From assembly GCA_014378485.1 (NCBI GenBank), contig JACMNO010000056.1, forward strand, positions 1 through 54,365: a DNA stretch of 54,365 bases. The letters run 5' to 3'. The DNA is from Bacteroidia bacterium (GTDB taxonomy: Bacteria > Bacteroidota > Bacteroidia > B-17B0 > Aurantibacillaceae). Of this stretch, positions 1 to 9,309 are shown one piece after another (position 1 is the first letter of the stretch; each line of letters begins with the position of its first letter). The notes beneath the pieces were generated by a model. That model worked only from the letters and a program-made list of their open reading frames with translations. It was not told the origin of the DNA and did not search any database. The translations under genes and the position numbers were made by a program.

Positions 1-2
1 AA

Positions 3-62
3 CAATTAAATGATAAGTATACGGATTTATTAAACCGTATATCAAAACTTGAAAACAAATAG
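3..62 (+). CDS. C-terminal end of an upstream protein (partial)
   Basis: An open frame enters from the left edge and stops with TAG at 60-62, only two bases before the next ATG at 65. The 19 visible residues end in RISKLENK and are charged and Leu/Ile-spaced, like the tail of a coiled coil. The spacing suggests one transcript with the following surface protein. Too little is present to identify the protein. Confidence 0.5.
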   Translation, partial: QLNDKYTDLLNRISKLENK

Positions 63-64
63 AA

Positions 65-2365
65 ATGCCGTTTTTAATCAAACATATAGGTTATTTTTAT
101 TTGTTGATAGGACTTGTAAATTCAGGTATTATAAAATCTCAAAATGAATTTTATAATAATGGAAGTGCTGTAACCGTTCAATTGGGCGGTTTGGTATATG
201 TACAAGGCGAAGTTATTAATACTGATAATGGAGTAAATGTTGGTCTCATAAATAATGCGGGAACAGTTACCTTATCTGGAGATTGGACAAATAATTCAAC
301 ATCTTCAGCACTCGTATCAACATCAGGTTTAGTTGAATTAAATGGTGCATTACAATTGATTAAAGGAACACAACCAACCACATTTAATGATTTAACATTA
401 TTAGGTACAAATACAAAACGTTTAAATATTAATACATTTGTTGGAGGAACTACTGGTGTATTAAATTTAACTGCACGTACTTTAGATCTAAATAGTAATA
501 CATTATTTGTTACAAACCCATTATCATCTGCTGTTGTTAGAACAAGTGGCTACATTTTAAGTGAAACTCCAGCTGCTCCAGGATATGGTACCGTTCAATG
601 GAATTTAGGAAATAACACAGGTAATTATGAATTTCCATTTGGAACTATTACGGCAAATTACATTCCGTTCTTTTACACAATAGCATCAGCCGGTTCACAA
701 AGCGGTGTCGGAAGTATTAGTGCATCAACCTATCCTACAGTTACAAATGCAGTTATAAATAATCGTCCACTACCTTCTGGAGTTAATAATCTATTAAATA
801 ATTGTAATACCGATCATGCTATTAAAATGCTGGATCGTTATTGGGTTATAAATTCAAACAATTATTCTACAACGCCAACAGTATTAAAAAAAATGACTTA
901 TGTGGATGATGAATGGAATACTTTTGGTGGTAGTACAAATCAAATAACTGAACCTAATCTATATACGTGGCATTATGCAAGCTCAGGCTGGTCAACTATT
1001 AATAGCACCAACAATGCTGCCACAAATGAGCAAATTATTTCTTCTAACTCAGATTATGGTGTATTTACGTTAGGTGAATACAAGCAATTAACTTTAAGTT
1101 TGTTGAATGTTGATAGTGTAAAATGTTTTGGACAAAATAACGGTGTTATTCAATTTTCTGCAACCGCTGGTTACGATTCAAATTCTTATTATTGGAACTC
1201 TGCTGCTACTACTGATACTATAAAAACGGATTTAATTGCCGGTTCATATACTATTATTGCCACGGATGTAATGGGTTGTGCCGATACTTTAAATGCTATT
1301 ACTGTTTTTGAACCAGCTTTATTAACTCAAAATTTAACATCTAATGATTACTCCATATGCAGAAATCAAGCAGTAAATCTAACATCTAGCTATAATGGTG
1401 GTATTAAACCTTATACATTAAATTGGAGCACAGGCGCAAGTAGTTCAAATCTAAATAATGCAACATCTGTTATCAGTAGTACGCCAACTTCAAGCACAAA
1501 TTATACCGCTACATTAACCGATAAAAATAATTGTGTAGTAACAGATACCGTGTTTATAAACGTGAACCAACTTCCTGATATAAATTTTGATGCTGACGTA
1601 AAAGAAGGTTGTCAACCATTAGAAGTTCAATTTATCAATCAATCGGGTAATTCACCGGTTATTAGTTCTTATTTATGGACATTTTACCAAGGTTATAATT
1701 CAACGGATGCATCACCTCAAGTTACTTTTAATAATGCAGGCTCTTATTCAATTTCTTTAAAGGCAATATCTGATAGTAGTTGCGTAAATACTATAACAAA
1801 AAATAATTTTATAACTGTTTATGAAAGACCTAGAGCAGATTTTACTTTTATACCAAATAATGATATTGATATTTTAAATTCAGAAATTAAATTTACTAAT
1901 ACCACCGTTGGAAATTATAATAGTTCGTCATGGATGTTTGGAGATGGAGCTACTTCTTCAGAAACAGATCCAACGCATACCTACTTTGAGGCTAATTTTT
2001 ATAATGTAACATTAATTGTTTCTACAATACACAATTGCACAGACATTATGATTAAGCAAATTGCAATTAATGAACCTCCTACGGTTTATATTCCCAATGC
2101 TTTTACGCCAATCGGTGAAGATGGATTAAATGATGTGTTTACAATAAAAGGCGTAAATTTTTTGGAGTTTGAAATGTTTATTTTTGACCGTTGGGGAGAA
2201 AAAATTCTATGTACTAAAGATCCTATAACTGGCTGGAACGGAAAGTATAAAGATACTTATTGCCAGATTGGTGTTTATGTGTATCAAATATCTTATAAAT
2301 TCCTTAATGGTAGAGAAAGTGGCGCAATAAAAACCCACACAGGACATGTTACATTGCTTAAGTAG
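65..2365 (+). CDS. T9SS type B (CHU_C/gliding-type) secreted multidomain surface protein
   Basis: Large exported protein of 766 aa. Residues 1-25 form a signal peptide with Gln26 next after the predicted cleavage (KS|QN). The N-terminal ~330 residues are Thr/Asn/Ser-rich, beta-prone, adhesin-like sequence. A SprB-type repeat (VKCFGQNNG ... GSYTIIATDVMGC) lies at about 340-420 and two PKD-like domains at about 500-665 (second with WMFGDGATSS). The last ~90 residues (PNAFTPIGEDGLND ... FDRWGE ... GVYVYQI) match the gliding motility-associated C-terminal domain, the type B sorting signal read by the type IX secretion system in Bacteroidota. It is therefore inferred to be delivered to the cell surface or medium. 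Its ligand is unknown. It follows the upstream frame by two bases, so it is probably the second gene of an operon. Confidence 0.88.
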   Translation: MPFLIKHIGYFYLLIGLVNSGIIKSQNEFYNNGSAVTVQLGGLVYVQGEVINTDNGVNVGLINNAGTVTLSGDWTNNSTSSALVSTSGLVELNGALQLIKGTQPTTFNDLTLLGTNTKRLNINTFVGGTTGVLNLTARTLDLNSNTLFVTNPLSSAVVRTSGYILSETPAAPGYGTVQWNLGNNTGNYEFPFGTITANYIPFFYTIASAGSQSGVGSISASTYPTVTNAVINNRPLPSGVNNLLNNCNTDHAIKMLDRYWVINSNNYSTTPTVLKKMTYVDDEWNTFGGSTNQITEPNLYTWHYASSGWSTINSTNNAATNEQIISSNSDYGVFTLGEYKQLTLSLLNVDSVKCFGQNNGVIQFSATAGYDSNSYYWNSAATTDTIKTDLIAGSYTIIATDVMGCADTLNAITVFEPALLTQNLTSNDYSICRNQAVNLTSSYNGGIKPYTLNWSTGASSSNLNNATSVISSTPTSSTNYTATLTDKNNCVVTDTVFINVNQLPDINFDADVKEGCQPLEVQFINQSGNSPVISSYLWTFYQGYNSTDASPQVTFNNAGSYSISLKAISDSSCVNTITKNNFITVYERPRADFTFIPNNDIDILNSEIKFTNTTVGNYNSSSWMFGDGATSSETDPTHTYFEANFYNVTLIVSTIHNCTDIMIKQIAINEPPTVYIPNAFTPIGEDGLNDVFTIKGVNFLEFEMFIFDRWGEKILCTKDPITGWNGKYKDTYCQIGVYVYQISYKFLNGRESGAIKTHTGHVTLLK

Positions 2366-2403
2366 AAATCAAGTAATGCTTTAAGATGACTAGTGAGTTT
2401 GTT

Positions 2404-3120
2404 CTATCTCAAATCAAATAAATTCTCCACACCAATATATCGGTTAACGGTAAACCCTTCTGCATAATCACAGTTAATGGCTCTGCCAAATAATGCGGCT
2501 TTGGCCTTTACATTCTCCATAAAATTTTTAGAAGAGATTGGTGTTTCGGGTTCTCTAGAATTTGGATCAAAAAACTGGGAAGAAAAAGCCATGATAGATT
2601 CCATTTTTTTATCCATGTGTGCCGTAATATCAATCACAAAATCAGGTTTTATAAATTGATCCTGGATATAATGATAAACTGCTTTTGGCCGCCAAACAGA
2701 TTGAACTTTGCCTTCATCTTTGGTTTCAACTTTCACTAAACCGCTATAAAAGCAGGCATCAGCTGCTAATTTGGCCGCGCGTCCGTGATCAGGGTGTCTG
2801 TCGCTAATAGCAGTACACAATACAATTTCTGGTTGGTATTTGCGAATGATTTGAATGATTTGTTTTTGATGTGCTTCATTATTTTCAAAAAAACCATCTG
2901 CCATATGGAGTTGTTCCCTTAAAGAAAGACCCAATATTTTTGCTGATCTATTTGCTTCTTCTGTTCTTAATTCTGCATTTCCACGTGTTCCTAATTCGCC
3001 ACGAGTTAAGTCTAGTATTCCAACTGTTTTTCCTAAGGCGATGTGTTTTAAAATAGTTCCTGATGCAGATAATTCTACATCATCGGGGTGAACACCTATA
3101 GCTAATATATCTAATTTCAT
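2404..3120 (-). CDS. bshB1: Bacillithiol biosynthesis deacetylase BshB1
   Basis: PIG-L/LmbE-family zinc deacetylase, 238 aa, the usual length. Family role: removes acetyl from GlcNAc-malate, the second step of bacillithiol synthesis; cytoplasmic. The zinc-binding HPDD motif is at residues 12-15 (GVHPDDVE), followed by the TRGELGTRG segment typical of BshB1 and by DRHPDHGRA with the second histidine set. It lies downstream of the alpha-2-macroglobulin gene on the same strand, 88 bases apart, with a palindromic repeat between. A TATATTTG promoter box (minus strand, 3132-3125) ends four bases before the ATG, so it may have its own, possibly leaderless, transcript. BshA and BshC are not in the window. 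Confidence 0.9.
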   Translation of the reverse strand: MKLDILAIGVHPDDVELSASGTILKHIALGKTVGILDLTRGELGTRGNAELRTEEANRSAKILGLSLREQLHMADGFFENNEAHQKQIIQIIRKYQPEIVLCTAISDRHPDHGRAAKLAADACFYSGLVKVETKDEGKVQSVWRPKAVYHYIQDQFIKPDFVIDITAHMDKKMESIMAFSSQFFDPNSREPETPISSKNFMENVKAKAALFGRAINCDYAEGFTVNRYIGVENLFDLR

Positions 3121-3124
3121 TTTA

Positions 3125-3132
3125 CAAATATA
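3125..3132 (-). promoter_or_regulatory. Putative -7 box TATATTTG for bshB1
   Basis: Matches the Bacteroidota TAnnTTTG -7 consensus and ends four bases before the bshB1 ATG. No clear TTTG -33 element is seen about 19 bases upstream; that zone is taken by the palindromic repeat. If used, the mRNA would start at or next to the ATG. Confidence 0.4.
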
Positions 3133-3146
3133 ATCAAGTTCTTTTT

Positions 3147-3202
3147 GTCACCCTGAACTTGATTCAGGGTCTCGTGAGATGCTGAATCGAGTTCAGCATG
3201 AC
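3147..3202. repeat. Dispersed palindromic repeat (REP-like)
   Basis: Two half-sites face each other: GTCACCCTGAACTTGATTC then AGGGTCTC on the left, and GAGATGCTGAATCGAG then TTCAGCATGAC on the right. Each half is itself a small palindrome (CCCTGAA/TTCAGGG and GCTGAA/TTCAGC). The whole can fold into one long hairpin with mismatches. It separates the alpha-2-macroglobulin and bshB1 genes. Similar GTCA...TGAGC/TTCGACT repeats occur at 30.7, 50.2, 52.1-52.4 and 54.3 kb. Confidence 0.7.
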
Positions 3203-3208
3203 AGTTGT

Positions 3209-6200
3209 TTATTGGATCTCTCCCTGTTTTTTTACTTTGACCCATTTGCCTGAAATGTGCGCTGTTACACTATTGTCATACATTGCGTCGCAACTCACTC
3301 CCGGTAAATAATACATACCGTTATAGGAAGCGTTGAGTAATATTTTAAATGTTTTCGTTAAACCAGCTCCTAAATCAAAATAAGAATAAACTCTATCATC
3401 CCTGATATCCTGGTAAGTTGGCACATCCCCTTTTGCATATATAATATTGTCCAAACGCTGATTACGAATTTCCCAACCGCTTGCAAAAATTTGTGAAAGC
3501 GCTAAATTCTTATACATGCCTCTTACTCCCGGATTTTTAATGGTGACTTCTGCCATAAAATCAGTGCCCTGTTCCAGGTTAGAAACATCGATAGGATTTC
3601 CATTCAATGTTTTGTAGGTAACTGATAATTCAAGGTTACTGAATTTATCGGTTTCATTTCCTGCTTTCGGAATCCCCTGTTTGATGATACGAGCGAATAA
3701 ATTGCCATTACCTTTCACCGTTACTTTTATTGTAGTAGTGGCATTCGCGTTTTTCAGTTCAACTATTTTGATCTTTGTTTTATTGAAATCAGTAACCGTT
3801 GCCACTTCATTGCCAATCTTTATTTCTGCACTCACAGCTGTATTAGTTCCGTTTATTTTTGCATACTTGCTGATTGCCATTAAACAGTAAGCTGTGGATT
3901 GTGTACTGAACCAATATTCGCTATTACCTAATTTGGCGGCCAGTGCTTTTACTTTTAAGAAAGCATTGCTATTGTCTTTTAACAAAGTCATGGTTTCTAA
4001 TATCATCGCATCATCGCGTTCTAAACTCCCATAGGTATAATAATAATCCTGGTAAGTTTTAGGTGTGGAGGAAACATTATAGATCATTTTTTTAGCGACT
4101 TCAATTTGTCCAACTAATGCATAAGCAGCTGCTAAACGCCATTTTACTTCGTTTGATAAACTTGTTTTTTCTTTCAGACGGTTCATGGCTCCCATTTCCG
4201 GAGAGCCTGCTAATGCTAAGGTATACAAACGGTAAGCCTGTGTTAGGTCTTCGCCATAGTAAGCAGTATTTTTATTGCCGGTATAGTTTTGTGCTTTTTG
4301 TTTTTGGTATTTTTTCCAATTATCTAACAAGCCATAGGGTAAACTGTATCCTTTTGTTTTCGCTTCAATTAAAAAATGTCCGGCATAATTGGTTCCCCAA
4401 TCATCCGCTGTATTTAATCCCGGCCAATAAGATAAGCCGCCACTGGAAGTTTGAAATCCTTTTAATCGATTAATTGCGGCTTTAGTGGCATTATCAATAA
4501 ATGTTTTTTGATTGGTACTTAATTCGGAAATATCATTCAGATACAATCCTGCAAATACCGATGAGGTTGTTTGCTCTACACATCCATGAGGATACTGAAC
4601 TAAATATTCCAAGCGCTGTGACAGATTTATACAAGGCAAGGTCGATAATTCAATAAAGGCTTTATTGGTTCCACTGATTCCAATGGGAGAATAATTAACT
4701 GATAAATTTTTAGAAGACGTCAAAACATATTCATCAGCATCCGTTACTGAGGGATTGTTGGCACGTATAGCTATTTCAATGGTTTCAGAGGCAGTTTCTC
4801 CCGCCCCTTTAGCTATTATTTTAATTTTTGAAACTCCTAAAGCATCTTTAATCTTTAATTTAAAATTAATCACTTTGTCTCCAATTGCATTGAAGCTAAC
4901 GTTTAGTGTATTGTCCCCGATCACTTCGGCGAATTTATCTGTGGTGATGGTCACGCTGGCATTCTTCACTTTTTTCTCCATAGCAAAAATGGTTACCGGG
5001 AGATCCACTTCTTCTTCCGGCCCTAAAACTCTAGGTAGTGTTGAAAGGATCATCAATGGTTTACGAACCGGCACTGCTTTTTCTGCGTTCCCATAAGCTC
5101 CCTGATAACCAGCTACAACCATAATTCTAACTGAGCCAACGTATTGCTGTATATCAATTTTATGAGTGGCTGTTTCGCCTTTCTTTAAATGAAAAGGACC
5201 AACGAAACGCACCATCGGTTTAAAACGCAAGGCACTGTTCTCCGGTTTATTATTGATGGCATCATCACCACCAATGGATAACATGCGACTCATGGTGTTT
5301 CCAAATGCACCAATTACATTATCATAAACGTCCCATGTTTTTACACCTAATGCTTCCTTGGCATAAAAGGCTTTCCACGGATCAGGAGTTTTAAACCGAG
5401 TAATATCTAATAAACCTTCATCAACAATTGCCAAAGTGTATGCCATTTCTTTTCCATTTTCTTCGCTCACTTTTACCATAGCTTGGCTTTCAGGTTTCCA
5501 AACTGCATCCGTTTTTATTTTTGGTTTTAAAATAGTGTTTTCATCTTTGATCATTAAAGAAGCAACACCGTATAAACGTATTGGCAAATCATTTACCGTT
5601 TGCGTATGAGGCTGAATTAAATGAACAAACACATAAATATTGGGAGTCATTTCTTTAGTCACAGAAAATTCATATTCAGTAATTCCTTGTTTAGTATCAA
5701 TCCATTTACTTAATAAAGTACGACTTCCATTCTCAATATTGATGAGCACTTTCCCACCTTGCGGACTAGGAATTAATATTTTAGCTTTTTCTCCAACTTT
5801 ATATTCTTCTTTATCGGTGTTAACGGTCAATATATTACTGCCTTCATTTCCTTTAGGAGATTTTCCTGCCCAGCTTGGCCAATCTATAAATACAATTTTG
5901 CCGCAGACATGGCCACTTTCCACATCTTTTACATATATCAAATATCTTCCCCAGGAAGGTTGATTGACGCGTAATTTAAAATTGGCTTTTCCGTTGGATG
6001 AAGAAATAGATTCAGTATAAATTGGTTCATGATAATTGCTACCGATATAAGAAGAAAGATCCTGATTATAATTGTCCCACCACCAGCGCCAATCTAATTT
6101 ATAAACTTTTACTTCGATGTTGGATCGGGAAGTGGCTTTTCCAAATTCATCCACACTAGCGATTTGAATATTATGATCCATATCAGTTTCTAAATACTGA

Positions 6201-8845
6201 GCATTATTTTTTGTCTCTGGAACTTTTAATCCTACATAATTGGTAAATGGCGAAACAGGAATGGTAAATCTGTCTGTACTAAAAGAACCACCTTCTTCAA
6301 AAGCCCTGATGGTGAAATTAGCAGCAAGAAAACCGGGAGCATCTTTTGTGTTGCTTAATTGAGCATTTACAATCGTTTTTCCGTTCTCATCCGTTCTTCC
6401 GCTAAAAATAGTTTGTGTTTCGGAATAGAAATTCTGCGCAGGATTATCAAAGGTAAATCCTTTATACCCTTTAAATTCTGTTGCAATTTGCGAAAGTGAC
6501 ACATCAATTTTTGTTTCGAGATTTCTTCCAGGCGCACCGTGTAACCAATTAATGAACAGGTCACTATTGAGTGTTAAATCGGAACTGTAAATTTTGTCTT
6601 TCTTATAGTCAAGATTAATTTTCAAGCGATTTGGCATGATGGTTTCAATCCGGATATTTTTAGTGAATATCACGCCTCCTACTTTTACCTTTGCTATGTA
6701 AACACCGGTTGGAGCATTGCTTTCGGTTTTTGTGGTGAAATTATAAAAACCATCCACGTGTTTGGTGCGTGTTAATTTTTGAACAACTTGTCCTTGTGGA
6801 TTTACTAATTCCAATGATGCCGGATAATTTTCAGGAAACTCTTTGGTTTTATTTTCTAAAATAAACGATAGGAATAAACTATCGCCCGGGCGCCATACAC
6901 CACGTTCTCCGTATATAAAACCTTTGATGCCTTTTTGAACCACATCTCCATCAACTTCAAAAGAACTTAATGAAAGTGTATTTCCATCATCCAGTTTTAA
7001 ATAAGCGCGTTCCTGCCCTCGTTTTGCAATTAATACAAAAGGTTTTTGTTTGGTTTCTAAAACGGCAATCCCTTCTCCGTTAGTAATAACCTGTTTTAGT
7101 TTTTGTTGCTGGTAATCAAACGCCTCAATCGTAACATTGCTCAAAGGTTTTGTTGAGATCAAATCAGAAGCAAATATATTGATCTGACCGTTATTACCAC
7201 GTTTAGCGATCAGGCCTATATTGGTGGCTAAAATATTACGGTTAACTGACTTGTTATTATAAAAAGCCCTGGAACAAGGATTATTTCTTTCTGAGTAATT
7301 ATAATAATAGTAATCGTTGTAATAATCATCGTAAGAATTGTAATAATCCCAGTCTTTTTCATCTTCATTATTTTCATCATCGGGTGTGGTTTCTCCTTCT
7401 GTGTCAGAAGATGAAGTATCTCCCTGGCAATTGTATGTTGAATAATTACGGTTAAAGCCTATCCGGATATTATACAATGCACCAGGTTCCGCTTTTATTA
7501 ACGATGACAGATCGATGGAATATTTATTCCATTTGTTACGAGTTGGATTTCCAGTATTTTGTAATGCAATTTTCTTTTTTACCATTAATTTCCCAACACG
7601 GCGTAATTCCTGATTTCCTTCCAGATTATTTACTTGTAAAAACTGAAGCATATTATTTTCATAAACACGGGTGATTCTGATATCAACTGCATTCAGATTA
7701 ACGGCCTCGAAAGGAAAAATTAATCCGTTTGAGTTTGGAAGAATTACTCCTTTACCAACCAAACGCACAGCTGGTTTTAAGTCCTCAAAGAAAACTGAAC
7801 GGGTTACTGTTTCCTTCAAATGTTTTCCTGCACTATTTTTTATCCCGCTGCTGATTAAAAGTTCTTTTGTTTCTGTATACCTTTCTCCTGTATAAATTTT
7901 TATGGAGTTGTTTTCAATTAAATAAGTCAGTTTTGTTTCACGGGCAAGCGGTTTTTCATTTAATTCACTTTCTTCTGAATATTCATTATCATTTCCATTG
8001 ATGGTTTTACCGGGATTAATTATTGAAATTAATCCTTCTAAGTTTTGATTAGGATTTATTTTATCAGAGAATTGAAGTATAATAAATTGATCGGGGTCGT
8101 TTTCAATTAAAATATTCAATAAAGAAAATTCATTGGTGTTAGGAATCGCAATTTCTTTTGTATTTTTTTCATCTGCTCCAATGGTTTCTCCGTTATAGGA
8201 AATAAGCAGATTCCCTTTTCCTTTTTGCACATTATTGATGATAAAATGATGGGTGTTTGAATTTTCGTGAGACCAGTTAATTACTAAAGAAACACCACCC
8301 TGAGAAGCCTGAGTGGTTTTTTCAACCGATACGTTATCAGCGAAATCAGCAGTTGTTAATGTTCCTTCTATTTGTAGGTTATTTTTTTCATCAGTTTTAT
8401 ATTCATCTACAGTAATTTCCATTGCCTGTTTCAGAGTGGAGAACTCAAATTCAAAATCTTTCAGTTCGTCCGGAACGGATAATACATTCCCTAGTTTAAA
8501 AGAGGCTTTGTAAACCTGATTACCGTTTAATTTTTGATCCGGTTTGAATTCAATTGTTTTTTTATCCAGCCAAACCAGCTTTCCTTCGATGCCGGGAGAA
8601 AATGTAAACAGATCATTATCCATTTCTTTTCCGGTTTCAATTTCTGCAGTTGTTTCTTCCTGTAAAACAATCATTATTTTGCTTTCAACAGAAACAAATC
8701 CTGCAGTATAAGCGGAAATATATTCCTTGAAAGCAGGATTAATATAGCCTGAATCATTTTTGGCAGATGTGGAAGAATAATAGGTCAATCCGCAAATGGT
8801 TAATGCTGTGATAATAAACACAGCTAAAATTGATTTTATTGACAT
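3209..8845 (-). CDS. Alpha-2-macroglobulin family protein (bacterial A2M, thioester type)
   Basis: Giant exported protein of 1878 aa, in the size range of bacterial A2M. The family traps attacking proteases in the periplasm. An N-terminal hydrophobic segment (residues 4-20) gives export; Cys18 could be a lipidation site, but Ile at -1 makes the lipobox weak. Macroglobulin domains run through the first ~1000 residues (for example GERGVWRPGDSLFLSFIL). The A2M domain contains RFVGPFHLKKGETATHKI, and a thioester motif GCVEQTT has Cys1422 and Gln1425, so the bait-and-thioester mechanism looks intact. The alpha-helical toroid domain follows. Residues ~475-520 form a very acidic, Tyr/Asn-rich insertion flanked by cysteines. 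The partner pbpC, often linked in other phyla, is absent; bshB1 follows instead. Confidence 0.9.
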   Translation of the reverse strand: MSIKSILAVFIITALTICGLTYYSSTSAKNDSGYINPAFKEYISAYTAGFVSVESKIMIVLQEETTAEIETGKEMDNDLFTFSPGIEGKLVWLDKKTIEFKPDQKLNGNQVYKASFKLGNVLSVPDELKDFEFEFSTLKQAMEITVDEYKTDEKNNLQIEGTLTTADFADNVSVEKTTQASQGGVSLVINWSHENSNTHHFIINNVQKGKGNLLISYNGETIGADEKNTKEIAIPNTNEFSLLNILIENDPDQFIILQFSDKINPNQNLEGLISIINPGKTINGNDNEYSEESELNEKPLARETKLTYLIENNSIKIYTGERYTETKELLISSGIKNSAGKHLKETVTRSVFFEDLKPAVRLVGKGVILPNSNGLIFPFEAVNLNAVDIRITRVYENNMLQFLQVNNLEGNQELRRVGKLMVKKKIALQNTGNPTRNKWNKYSIDLSSLIKAEPGALYNIRIGFNRNYSTYNCQGDTSSSDTEGETTPDDENNEDEKDWDYYNSYDDYYNDYYYYNYSERNNPCSRAFYNNKSVNRNILATNIGLIAKRGNNGQINIFASDLISTKPLSNVTIEAFDYQQQKLKQVITNGEGIAVLETKQKPFVLIAKRGQERAYLKLDDGNTLSLSSFEVDGDVVQKGIKGFIYGERGVWRPGDSLFLSFILENKTKEFPENYPASLELVNPQGQVVQKLTRTKHVDGFYNFTTKTESNAPTGVYIAKVKVGGVIFTKNIRIETIMPNRLKINLDYKKDKIYSSDLTLNSDLFINWLHGAPGRNLETKIDVSLSQIATEFKGYKGFTFDNPAQNFYSETQTIFSGRTDENGKTIVNAQLSNTKDAPGFLAANFTIRAFEEGGSFSTDRFTIPVSPFTNYVGLKVPETKNNAQYLETDMDHNIQIASVDEFGKATSRSNIEVKVYKLDWRWWWDNYNQDLSSYIGSNYHEPIYTESISSSNGKANFKLRVNQPSWGRYLIYVKDVESGHVCGKIVFIDWPSWAGKSPKGNEGSNILTVNTDKEEYKVGEKAKILIPSPQGGKVLINIENGSRTLLSKWIDTKQGITEYEFSVTKEMTPNIYVFVHLIQPHTQTVNDLPIRLYGVASLMIKDENTILKPKIKTDAVWKPESQAMVKVSEENGKEMAYTLAIVDEGLLDITRFKTPDPWKAFYAKEALGVKTWDVYDNVIGAFGNTMSRMLSIGGDDAINNKPENSALRFKPMVRFVGPFHLKKGETATHKIDIQQYVGSVRIMVVAGYQGAYGNAEKAVPVRKPLMILSTLPRVLGPEEEVDLPVTIFAMEKKVKNASVTITTDKFAEVIGDNTLNVSFNAIGDKVINFKLKIKDALGVSKIKIIAKGAGETASETIEIAIRANNPSVTDADEYVLTSSKNLSVNYSPIGISGTNKAFIELSTLPCINLSQRLEYLVQYPHGCVEQTTSSVFAGLYLNDISELSTNQKTFIDNATKAAINRLKGFQTSSGGLSYWPGLNTADDWGTNYAGHFLIEAKTKGYSLPYGLLDNWKKYQKQKAQNYTGNKNTAYYGEDLTQAYRLYTLALAGSPEMGAMNRLKEKTSLSNEVKWRLAAAYALVGQIEVAKKMIYNVSSTPKTYQDYYYTYGSLERDDAMILETMTLLKDNSNAFLKVKALAAKLGNSEYWFSTQSTAYCLMAISKYAKINGTNTAVSAEIKIGNEVATVTDFNKTKIKIVELKNANATTTIKVTVKGNGNLFARIIKQGIPKAGNETDKFSNLELSVTYKTLNGNPIDVSNLEQGTDFMAEVTIKNPGVRGMYKNLALSQIFASGWEIRNQRLDNIIYAKGDVPTYQDIRDDRVYSYFDLGAGLTKTFKILLNASYNGMYYLPGVSCDAMYDNSVTAHISGKWVKVKKQGEIQ

Positions 8846-9020
8846 AAATAGGAGGAATTTTAAACGAAATTAGTTAAAAAACACTTGTGAAAACAAATCC
8901 TCAAAGTTTATTTTAACGATGAAAATGTTTTAAATTTATTAAAATTTTAAAATTTCATGCGTTGGCACAATAAATTAAAATTCATGACGTTAATTAGATT
9001 ATAAACCTCTAAAACCGCCT

Positions 9021-9206
9021 ATGCAACAAACTTCTACTCTTGTTTCTACATTATTAAAAATCACTAAAAACAAGCAACAAGTTCCTACTCTTGTTGACGC
9101 ACCTGAGCCTTCTGATTCACTTATTCAGAATATCCTTAATTACTCAAAATCACTGAGCATTAAAAAATCTGATTCTGTTGGATTTATTGAAGTGGTGGCT
9201 AGTTAA
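9021..9206 (+). CDS. Small hypothetical protein, 61 aa
   Basis: Short ORF in an otherwise gene-free 464-base gap between the divergent A2M and E2 genes. The protein starts MQQTSTLVSTLLKITKNK, has a PTLVDAPEPSDS segment, then a likely helix (LIQNILNYSKSLSIKK), and ends FIEVVAS. It has no signal peptide, membrane segment or cysteine. Its composition looks protein-like and codon use resembles neighbours, but no promoter box is obvious just upstream. Function unknown; it could be a small conserved protein or a chance ORF. The rest of the gap holds only the promoter of the next gene. Confidence 0.45.
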   Translation: MQQTSTLVSTLLKITKNKQQVPTLVDAPEPSDSLIQNILNYSKSLSIKKSDSVGFIEVVAS

Positions 9207-9256
9207 AAGGATAAAAAGCTATAATTTGAGCAAGGATGAAATTCTTGTCTAATAAA

Positions 9257-9287
9257 TTTGTGTACTAGCTATATTACGTTATTTTTG
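9257..9287 (+). promoter_or_regulatory. Bacteroidota-type promoter for the E2 gene (TTTG-N19-TATTTTTG)
   Basis: TTTG at 9257-9260 and TATTTTTG at 9280-9287 are separated by 19 bases, matching the primary sigma-factor promoter of Bacteroidota (TTTG ... TAnnTTTG). The predicted start of transcription is near 9293, about 17 bases before the ATG. This is the best two-element promoter in the window. Confidence 0.7.
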
Positions 9288-9309
9288 CGTTCTACATTAT
9301 TTTAAGACA

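Noticed and set aside
4117..4473. 118-codon ORF on the plus strand inside the A2M gene
   Set aside because: It is antisense to well-conserved A2M coding sequence and has no family resemblance.
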